A stretch of DNA of 64,000 bases from Metallyticus violacea (Eukaryota > Arthropoda > Insecta > Mantodea > Metallyticidae): assembly GCA_030762175.1 (NCBI GenBank), contig CM060835.1, positions 80,863,001 through 80,927,000 of the forward strand, written 5' to 3'. The notes under the pieces are model-generated. The model saw nothing but the letters and a program-made list of their open reading frames with translations. It had not been told where the DNA came from and searched no databases. Below are positions 56,274-64,000 of this stretch, one piece after another. The position numbers were made by a program, and so were the translations under genes. How positions within the stretch are numbered: position 1 is the stretch's first letter; every line of letters starts with the position of its first letter.

Positions 56274-57716
56274 GTGTCCGAAGTCCGTATACCCCTATAT
56301 GCTATACGTTAATTTAATAAGAATGAATTTAGTAATGAATTTACGGCTAGTTGTCCAAGAGATCCGTATGTGCTCTTCATGTTGGACACATAATCCTATG
56401 TTCCCCCAAGTTCTTGTGACATTTTTCCAAAACTGCAGGTGTGATCGTACCGAAGGCATCCCGTACTGCTTGTTTAAGTTCAGCGTTGATTCCTTACGAT
56501 ACGCGGCAACCTTCATCTTGACAATACCCCACAATGAGTTCAGGTGTCGTCAGGTCAGAATTACATGGAGGCCATGGGAGTGGTGCTGGAGATGTTGAGG
56601 ACCCACGTCCAAACCAGCGTCCAGGGAATGTGTCATTTAACAAACCACGAACTGTAAGCGCGAAGTGTGCTGGAGCTCCGTCTTGCTGTATCCACGGCTC
56701 TTCCATTAGTCCTCTGTCTTCTAGTTGGGGGATGAGCCAAGTTGTCAACATTCGTGAATATAATACAGCATTAACAGGCCCATCAAAAAATACGGTCCAA
56801 AGAGATGCTGCGATATAATTCCTGCCCATTTGGTGGGTTGTGTTCAAGTTTGGAAGTGAAGGGGAGATTTTCCTTCGATCAAGAAACCACATCATTCTGT
56901 GAACATAACCTTGGACCTTGATATGTCGGTTTGGAATGTTGCTAGAAGAGACCGACATGCATTAAGTTCATATCTGCGTCAGACAGCTCATTGATGAAGA
57001 TCGGACTATGGTCTCACCTTTTAAGTCCTTAAGTTCCTTGTAATCAAAGAGTCGATCGTGGAATGTCTAGCTCAGCAGCCCATTTGCTAATGGATTTTAC
57101 GGGGAAGCGTTCAACTGACACTTCACCTTTAGCACAAGTGCCCAGAAGCGTCTCCTTTCTTCCACTTCTCGATCGGTCTTTCACCCTTTCTGTCATAAAC
57201 CGTTCCTTAAATAGTTCTCGTATGATTCTATTCCACACACTCGCGACTAACTTCACTTGAATAGAAAACGAACTTGTGTCTGTCGGTCCTGGTGGTGTAG
57301 TGGTAACCATACTTGCCTCCTAAACCCAAGGTCGCGGGTTCAAACCCGACCAGGATTGATGGATTTTTTCGGGCGTAGAAATCCTAAGTATGCCTTCCTT
57401 CGGACGGGAAGTACATCCGTGGGTCCCGTGTCGTACATTTACGGCACGATAAAGAATCTCAAGCCTCCCTCTGAGCAAAATTTGTCGGCCATTTCACGCT
57501 CTGAATTGAATGGGACGCTGATGACCTGCGATGTTGAAGAGCGTCCGTAAATAAACAAAATAAGAATAAGAACTTGTGTCTGCCATTTCAACTATCAGAA
57601 AGGTGATTGAGTGACGCTAATGTCACAGTACACCAACAATATTACTAATAATTACGATATAATATGATGTGTTAATAAGAAACAGTAACAGGGGTATGCG
57701 GATTTCCCGGACATAT
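56274..57716 (-). mobile_element. DDE transposon with both terminal repeats, interrupted by a SINE
   Basis: The terminal repeats are TGTCCGAAGTCCGTATACCC at the left (about 56276-56298) and, inverted, TGTCCGGGAAATCCGCATAC at the right (about 57690-57715). Minus-strand transposase parts in order: ATG at 57586-57584, SIQVKLVASVWN, the HTH-like SKWAAELDIPRSTL (57044-57310), then FFDGPVNAVLYSRML, WIQQDGAPAHFALTVRGLLN (second-Asp motif), FPGRWFGRGS, WPPCNSDLTTPE (third-Asp region) and a C-terminal LEKNV-type end. Frames are broken near 57000 and 56500. The SINE at 57283-57569 splits the first codons. Confidence 0.9.
57283..57569 (+). mobile_element. SINE family A inserted in transposase start, perfect target duplication
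   Basis: Full copy: head TCGGTCCTGGTGGTGTAGTG, box B GGGTTCAAACCC, tail CGTCCGTAAATAAACAAAAT. It is flanked by the perfect 13-base duplication gaacttgtgtctg (57270-57282 and 57570-57582). Removing it joins the transposase ATG in frame to its codons 2-6. Confidence 0.97.
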
Positions 57717-59226
57717 TGTAGATAAATGTAGTTTTGTATTTGCGCCCCTTCTAGCACCTTCTGATATCTCTCTTTGCTCTCCTAAACAGGATAATGAAAT
57801 AGGCGATGAAGACTGTTATGGTAACAGGATAAGGGACGATAGTCATCAAGCATGAATGTACGGAGACTATGAAATATATTAATACTGTATATTATTAATA
57901 TTCTCTTTGAAATATTTGCTGAGAGAAAATTAAGCGTGGATATTGTTATAAGTCAATTGGTGTTTTATTGCTTTCCTCTTAAAGTTGTTTTATTCTATAA
58001 AATGTATTAATTGCTCCAATTTTGGTATAATAATTATAGACAGTTTTGTGTACTTTATAATATACTTTTTTTATACACTGTACAGCATTTGGAGATATGC
58101 AAGCAAGGAAAAATGAATTTGTCACTGTACGAAAAGAGAATTATTCCAAAAATTTCGGCTTCCTGTTGTCACCCTTACATTGCTTTCTCTCGAGTATGTC
58201 AGCAAACCTATAAGACATTAATCATTAAATTGAGCACCACTGTTTTACTAAATTTGTCGAAAAGACTTCGATCTGACGTTGAACTTTGAAGGCGAGAACA
58301 TTTCTGCGATGTGGAAAATGTAAATTGTTTTGTCAGCAAACACGCCTTGACCGAGAAGAGATGTGTAAAAATACCTCAGCTAAGTGTCGATGTCTTGACT
58401 CCAGGTGGTATATCTCCCGTGTGAATGAATCGCTCCTCCCAGACATAGCATTCTCCCTTACTCACTGGGCTATTTTTACTGCTTGCTCTCCTTCTCTGGG
58501 TAGACAATAGAATTTAGCTACCCAACAAAATGACTCATCCTTGTTTTTATCCACTGGCGGTATTTAAAATTCATCATCAGTAAACTGTTTAGAAACAGAT
58601 CGCGGTAAAGTCTCTAAAAATAAATATTTATTCTTTTTCATAAATATTCGGGATTATGTACATGGTTTCGTGTAAGGCAGCATCTATAAATATAATGATA
58701 ATACAATAAAAACAAAGTAGTTATTAAGTACCCCTTTAATAGAGTAGATATTTGTTACTAAGTTCTAATCATTAGGATAAGTTACTAAAATATGTAATTG
58801 GCAATGAAAACATTTTAACATTGAATTTAAGTTATCATGGAAGACCACGTGTTCTTTCACACCACATTGTCACTAAACTTCTTATAATTCTAGATGGTTC
58901 TACAGAGATAGCAGAATCCCTACCCCTAAAATTACCCAGTGTTTAAAATTATCAAATGCTGAGAGTAAAGTGAAATTATATTAATCGTATAAATAACAGA
59001 GGCATTTTGTAGACACTTACAGACTATGAGTAATTAGGAACACGAAGTTAACTGTATCTGGATAATACCGGGTGGTGAAATTTCCCCATTATTAGGACAT
59101 TTTTTAGAAGTTGTGGTACGAGAAATTTGGGTTCCTTGGAATGTGCTGAGTGTAAAGTTCCGAAGGACATCCCAGAGATTCGTCCGATGAAAACGGAGTC
59201 AGTTCTAGTATTTGATTGATGCTAAT
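57717..59226. other. Spacer with faint tRNA-like segment
   Basis: The frames 58011-58289 and 58286-58510 are unrecognised. On the minus strand near 58370-58480, TAGCCCAGTGAGTAAGG is a weak box-A-like sequence. Confidence 0.35.
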
Positions 59227-59302
59227 GTCCTGCGGGATTCGAACCCCAGACCTCCCGCTCATGAGTCTGTGCCTTAACGACCTTGGCCACCCATGGCGGC
59301 TT
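59227..59302 (-). mobile_element. SINE family B, tRNA-like head only
   Basis: On the minus strand GCCGCCATGGGTGGCCAAGG, GTTAAGGCACAGACTCATGA and GGGGTTCGAATCCCGCAGGA form the head. The body is absent. It shows the best-preserved box A of the family (Leu/Ser tRNA-like). Confidence 0.85.
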
Positions 59303-59309
59303 ATAATAT

Positions 59310-60245
59310 ATAAAGGGGAACATTTAAAATCAATGTTGGTTAAATTTTAGGTTTCTCCTCCTTAACTTCCACTCTGAAATTTCAAATTGCACCCCTACCT
59401 TTTGACGCCTGAATTTTAAAGCAAATGCAATTATATAACATTTTTTGCTTTTATTTTTTTTTTTAATCGTTGCCTGGCAATCTGAACTGTTATTGTTGTT
59501 TGTATTTGGACGAATAGAAAATAAGTTACTTAATGGATGAAAATAAAAGTTTTATGTGGGTAAAACTATAATTATCAGTACCACAGTACCGGTTGGTCTG
59601 GTAGCATAACTTGAGGTTTTCAATCAAAGGGCAAATGTTAGTTTAGTATTTCTCTGCCACGGATTTCCTTCCATCATCTTCATTTTATCTTTCTGTGTTT
59701 GTAATGTCTTCGAAGCAGCCCCTGACATTGAACTGAATACCTCAGTGCTATAAGCGCACGGGAAGTACTTAAAGGGCGGGAGAGGGAGGTAGAAGGCTAT
59801 GGTTGAGCATGTGCAGTGTAATTCATCTTGCCTCTAAATTGCGAATGTGTGCTAATGCTTTCACTCCCTTACGTGGACGAATGTTTTCAATACTAAATAC
59901 AGTGCCGGGGAGCTGCAGTTCCCTCCGCTTAACCTTCAGTGCTTCTCGGCCTTCTCTTCGCACGCCTGTAGTATGTACGTGTATTGTATGCGTCCAGAGA
60001 TGACAGGTGTCTGACCAGGCCATTAGTTTGTAAGTTCCAGGGGGTTTAAGTCCTAATGCTGGAGGAGGATTAACGAAGAAAAAAGAAAATTCTACACTGC
60101 TACAGCCTATTTCAGAGTTCTTGACTAATCGATAGAGACAATGGTTAGGGATTAATCCACTTACATTCTATTCTTTCTTGTAGGGTATACCTCATTTTGA
60201 AACAATTTAGTACAAATCAGAATTATTACCTATACATTAAATATT
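59310..60245. repeat. Interspersed repeat, family M, copy 2 in pieces
   Basis: 59320-59540 contains ACCTTTTGACGCCTGAATTT and CGTTGCCTGGCAATCTGAAC, matching the inverted right half of 46760-47240. 60080-60240 contains CTACAGCCTATTTCAGAGTT, matching its left half in direct orientation. The middle (59560-60080) is unrelated and includes the unrecognised frame at 59803-60003. Confidence 0.55.
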
Positions 60246-60254
60246 TATTCATTA

Positions 60255-61262
60255 GGGGAGCCTGGAAGTTCAGGCAGTTATTTTGGTTAAAATAGACAGG
60301 CAAAAAGGCACTTAAAACATTGAAAAAGGCAGCAATATAATTAAAATGGGTATTTATTAAAATTGAAAACAGAGAGTCTGTAATATCATTCATTATTAAT
60401 GAAAATCGGTATTTAAGATACTTAGTAATTTCTTTATCACATAATTAAAGTACTTAAGCTTACTTTTCTTGCTTACAACGTTTTTTCAAGTATCAATTGT
60501 CATAGTTAGCCGCTTATCAGAGAGAAATTTTTTCTTCATGGAAAAAGAACCTTCTACTTCCACTGAAGTGATTGGAGCATATTTAAAACAAGCTATTTCG
60601 GAAGGACTCATACCATTACAACAGAAAATTCACCTTTCAGAACATCATGGAAATGTTGATCAAGACTAAAGGAAAGTAGTTGTGAATAGTCCCGGCAAAT
60701 GAGCAAAAGATGCGCAGCGGTTTCTGGTCGAGTTCATTTTCTGTTTATGCGTTTATAGGGGAGTCAGGTTAGTACCTCTCCACATCCGTACTGAACACAT
60801 TGTAGGGACGGTTTATTGCTCAGCTCTACCTCTAATATCTTTTTCACTTGCAATTGTTTGTTACATTTGCGCAGCTAAAATGTGGCCCCACCTCAAGTCT
60901 CCTAGGATTGTCTCGCGCAGATCGATAGGTCATTCGCCAGGACTATTCAAAACTATTTAAAGAGCTTAAGAGTGTGGGTTGAGAAGAAAGCTGTTAACTG
61001 CTTGTAAAGAAATAAATGTATAATAAGGTTCTGAATAAACATTTTTTGAGGTGAATGAACATGCCATTTAATTTTATAACTTTTTTCACTTCCATATATT
61101 GAAACTGTTTTTGTGCTTTTAAATAGAAGCAAATAATCACAGGAAAAAATCCATAACGATCAAAAACAGGCCCAAAAAAAAAAAAAAAAAGCTTTAAGTC
61201 TTAAAATACGCAACAGAAGCCAAAATAAGCCAAATAAAAACTGACCCTACCGACTCAAATGT
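60255..61262. repeat. Interspersed repeat, family N, copy 2
   Basis: Inverted relative to 55000-55690. The outer ends GGCAGTTATTTTGGTTAAAA (left) and, inverted, GGTCAGTTTTTATTTGGCTT (right) look like diverged terminal repeats of a DNA transposon. Inside, at about 60540-60669, a plus frame reads EKEPSTSTEVIGAYLKQAIS, which I cannot assign. This part is absent from copy 1. Confidence 0.65.
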
Positions 61263-61429
61263 ACGGACATATGCTCATTTTTCTGTGACTCTTAAATATA
61301 TCCACCCAGGTATCAAAATCATTTTGTCTAACTTCCGGGCTCTGCTCATAAGTTTTTATAGTATCATTCTGTCCAAATTCAAACAACGCAGTGATATATA
61401 TATATATATAAAGTGATTATTCATTCTTC

Positions 61430-61560
61430 TTTAAAATTGGTGTACAGAAACGTAGAGATAATATTTAAAAAGGGGGGAATGTGTGACTAGGGTGAAGAGG
61501 TGAAACTTGAAATTAAATTAACATTGGTTTTAAACTTTCCTTTCAAAATCTAAATTGACG
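61430..61560 (-). repeat. Family M fragment
   Basis: GTGAAACTTGAAATTAAATTAACATTGG-type sequence matches the inverted end of the copy at 59320 (AATCAATGTTGGTTAAATTT). Confidence 0.45.
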
Positions 61561-62029
61561 TGTTTCTTGTTTAAATGAAATTTATGTTAAACACCTAATT
61601 ATTTAAACTGAAAGTTTGAAATGAATCATGAAGTGTATAACAAAACATTCGAGAGAGTTAGTAAAACATAAGAAGCCGGGAGGATCCTTAAAATTAGTTC
61701 ATGTACATTAGAACTGGGTCTGTCCTCTGTGGATATTTCCTTTCCCCCTCTGAAAAATGGAATTAGCAGAAATTTCTGGAGGTAACGTGATTTAGCTCTA
61801 TTATAAAATATAATACATATTTAATGCCCTGCTTTTGTGTTAAAGAAACCCTTAAACGAGTCACATATGCTATGACATAATGTAGCAATATATGAACCTG
61901 ATACTGCTCGCGCGGTTGAGCGAGACTTTCGTGTGAAAGTAAAAGGTTAAAGCAGCGCTGCGTAATTACTACAGAACAGACCTTGCGAGTAACCATCAGC
62001 CTTTTACTGGCCTTTACGAGAGCATTCGG
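61561..62029. other. Spacer, nothing recognised
   Basis: The long minus frame 62200-61763 overlaps the mariner HTH on the other strand and is unlikely to be real. AT-rich otherwise. Confidence 0.4.
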
Positions 62030-62300
62030 CGCATGCGCTGTAGTGTAAACAGAGATGGCGGAAAGTAATGTATCTGTTGCTGTGGAACAGCGGTGTATAA
62101 TGAAATTTCTTGTGAAGGAGAGGGTGAAACCTGCTGAAATTTGGCGTAGACTGCAAGCACAGTATAGTGAACAAACACTATCACGGGCAAGAGTGTACAA
62201 ATGGTGTCGACAGTTTAGTGAAGGGCGGGAGTTAGAGGTTACGACACCAACCCACTTCTTTCTACACCAAAGGCATCAGTCAAAATGATGGCAACGGTGT
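62030..62300 (+). mobile_element. Mariner transposase N-terminal fragment
   Basis: The plus frame from 62055 reads MAESNVSVAVEQRCIMKFLV, KPAEIWRRLQAQYSEQTLSR and VYKWCRQFSEGREL. This is the HTH_48-type DNA-binding domain with the typical V(Y/F)xWxxxFxxGRxxV end. It is lost after about 70 codons; no catalytic domain follows. The intact open frame suggests that it is younger than most remnants here. Confidence 0.85.
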
Positions 62301-62953
62301 CTGAATGTCTAGGGGGAATACTTTGAAATGTGACACAGTTTGGTGCTTCTATGTTCATTATCTATCTAACAATTAGTCTGGGCCAACCCGAACATTTTAG
62401 ACATTCTTAGGACGTGAAATAAAAATATTAGATCAACTAGAAATGGATCAGGGATGGAGAAAAAGAGAGCTCTCCTATAATTTGCGATAAAAACTCTACG
62501 CATTTCGAACAATAAACTGCCAAAAAAGGCTACAAAATGACAGCTACGTAATTTTTCGAGTTTCGTATAAAAGAGTAAGTATAATTCATGAGATATATAA
62601 CGTATTGCAGAGACTTTAAAATTAGGTCAAAACTGTATACTAATCAAGCTAACAAATAAAATTTATTTCTAGTTGTTGGATCTAGAACCGAAATCCAGAT
62701 ATGCTCGCCTTGTGAAAGTAATCTATGTAAACAATCTGTGTTATGAACCAATTATAGCCCCCGGTCCTATGTTGGTGTAATTGACTTTAATAAATAAACG
62801 ACAATTTTGAAAATGTCTAGCAGTAGGTGATATTTTTAATACAATATAAGTAGCACAATCCTGACAAATAGAAAATGATAACATACAGCTGGAAATACGA
62901 ATCAAATATAAATAGATTTTTTGTAATTTATTGAAAACAAATTAAATAAAATG

Positions 62954-62956
<3 letters not shown>
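62301..62956. other. Spacer, nothing recognised
   Basis: Contains GGGCCAACCCGAACATTTTA near 62380, which could be the outer end of a mariner. No matching inverted partner was found. Confidence 0.35.

Positions 62957-63001
<45 letters not shown>
62957..63001. repeat. (AT)n microsatellite
   Basis: About 22 AT units. Confidence 0.97.
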
Positions 63002-63660
63002 TTTTATGCATACTTTCAGGATTTAAACACATTTTTCTCAGCAGATGTGTTCTTAATCCCACTATTGAAGAAAGAGTGGGGTTATGTTTCCAGCCAGTTG
63101 CGCTCGAGTGCTTCCCTGCCATCGTCACTGTCGAATCGCGGATCTACCAGTGCTTTTTTAACGGCCGAAACATATGGTAATCGCAAGATCTGGACTTTAG
63201 GTAAGGTTTTCCAATTCTGTCTAGTGTTTTCTCGATATTTTCACTTGTCCAAATAGCTGTATGCGTACGAGTGTCGTCTTGAAGAAGAACTTCTCGATCG
63301 GTTGTTGATGCCCCCCCCCTCCCCAACAAGAATGCTTTGCTGGCAGCAATCTATCAAGAGTATCTTCCAGCTGATTTTTCCTCCATTCAGTGTTCGCTTG
63401 TTTCGACTAATAAGTACAATGACGTACGCAAGTTTCATCGCTGACTACGACTGGAAGCAGAAACATTTATTCTTATACCTGTATTTAGCAAAAGCCTTTA
63501 ACTCACCTAGCCCCAGATTTAAACCATCTGAAATGATGACTTCCTTATCTTATTCCAAGTCAAACACGGTTTCAGAAATTGTCAAACGTGGGTCACACTC
63601 CATAAGGTCCCCGAACAGCCTAATACTTGTTTCCGTTACGCTCAGCTGAGGTCGACATTG
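63002..63660 (-). mobile_element. Mariner transposase remnant, catalytic part
   Basis: Right to left on the minus strand: SDETCVRHCTY (first-Asp DETW region), KQANTEWRKNQLEDT, VLLQDDTRTHTA (second Asp), IWTSENIEKTLDRIGKP and CDYHMFRPLKKHW (third-Asp DYHxFxxLKKHL). Frame breaks occur in between. It is a different mariner from the HTH fragment at 62.0 kb, judged by orientation. Confidence 0.8.
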
Positions 63661-64000
63661 GCGACTTTCAGTAGCGGCTCGTAGCCCCTGTAGAAGGGTG
63701 GCCAGGAGCATAACTACATGACACCTAAATGGCGTGAGGAAAAGTCTCTTTTATCAAGACTTATACTCCTACCCGGTATTATCTCATAACGTTAATGTCA
63801 TTGTACGTCTGTACTATAAACTTCTGGTTTATATGGAACTCTTCTAATTCAGCTGTTAAAGTACACCTTAAGCCTTCTTAATTGAGAAACAGCAATTAAA
63901 TGTTTGAATTTTTCAACCGGTTTAACCCCATTGATGTATCGTAATATCACAACAAATTGTGACATGCATGTAATATCTGTCGTTTCGTCGGCTGTACAGA
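63661..64000. other. Sequence to window end, nothing recognised
   Basis: No frame or repeat was recognised in the last 340 bases. Confidence 0.4.

Noticed and set aside
58370..58480. Another tRNA-derived SINE on the minus strand
   Set aside because: Only a loose box-A-like word and a poor box B are visible, with no second copy or target duplication.
61763..62200. Minus-strand frame of 145 codons as a gene
   Set aside because: It overlaps in antisense the clear mariner HTH frame on the plus strand, and its residues match nothing recognisable.

Overview
The window is animal nuclear DNA, most likely from a large, AT-rich, transposon-rich insect genome. The reasons are introns of 4-8 kb with GT..AG borders, a conserved RNA polymerase II general transcription factor gene, and dense remnants of Penelope-like elements (PLEs), jockey/CR1-type LINEs, mariner/Tc1-type transposons and tRNA-derived SINEs. 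I cannot name the species. No bacterial genes, operons, CRISPR arrays or viral genes were seen.

The one clear host gene is the 3' part of TFIIE alpha (GTF2E1), on the plus strand. Four coding exons (3605-3831, 11968-12187, 16363-16594, 20899-21074) join in frame into the last 284 residues, from the second half of the zinc ribbon to the acidic C-terminal tail. The 5' exons lie left of the window. A consensus splice donor four bases after the stop suggests a 3' UTR intron. Two weak exon candidates lie further right: a terminal-type exon at 34041-34136 and a first-type exon at 40487-40581 beside a CpG-rich patch.

The rest is mostly mobile-element debris. PLE copies with YVDD reverse transcriptase and GIY-YIG endonuclease motifs occur at about 1.5, 5.3-7.5, 10.1-11.5, 14.2-15.2, 21.3-22.3, 22.5-24.0 and 26.4 kb. 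Three of these loci are head-to-head fold-backs, one a nearly perfect palindrome with 0.6-kb arms. PLE ends carry a hammerhead-ribozyme-like core, also found in two short fold-backs at 33.6 and 35.3 kb. About eleven degraded DDE transposase remnants are scattered through the window, nine of them on the minus strand. Two main SINE families (here A and B) have several copies each; three family A copies sit inside other elements, two with clean 12-13 bp target duplications.

Base texture changes sharply near 39.8 kb. The left part is strongly CpG-depleted (about 8 CpG in 27.0-29.0 kb by eye), while the right part is near expectation (about 49 in 45.0-46.6 kb). This fits a germline-methylated transcribed domain on the left that extends well beyond the TFIIE alpha stop codon.
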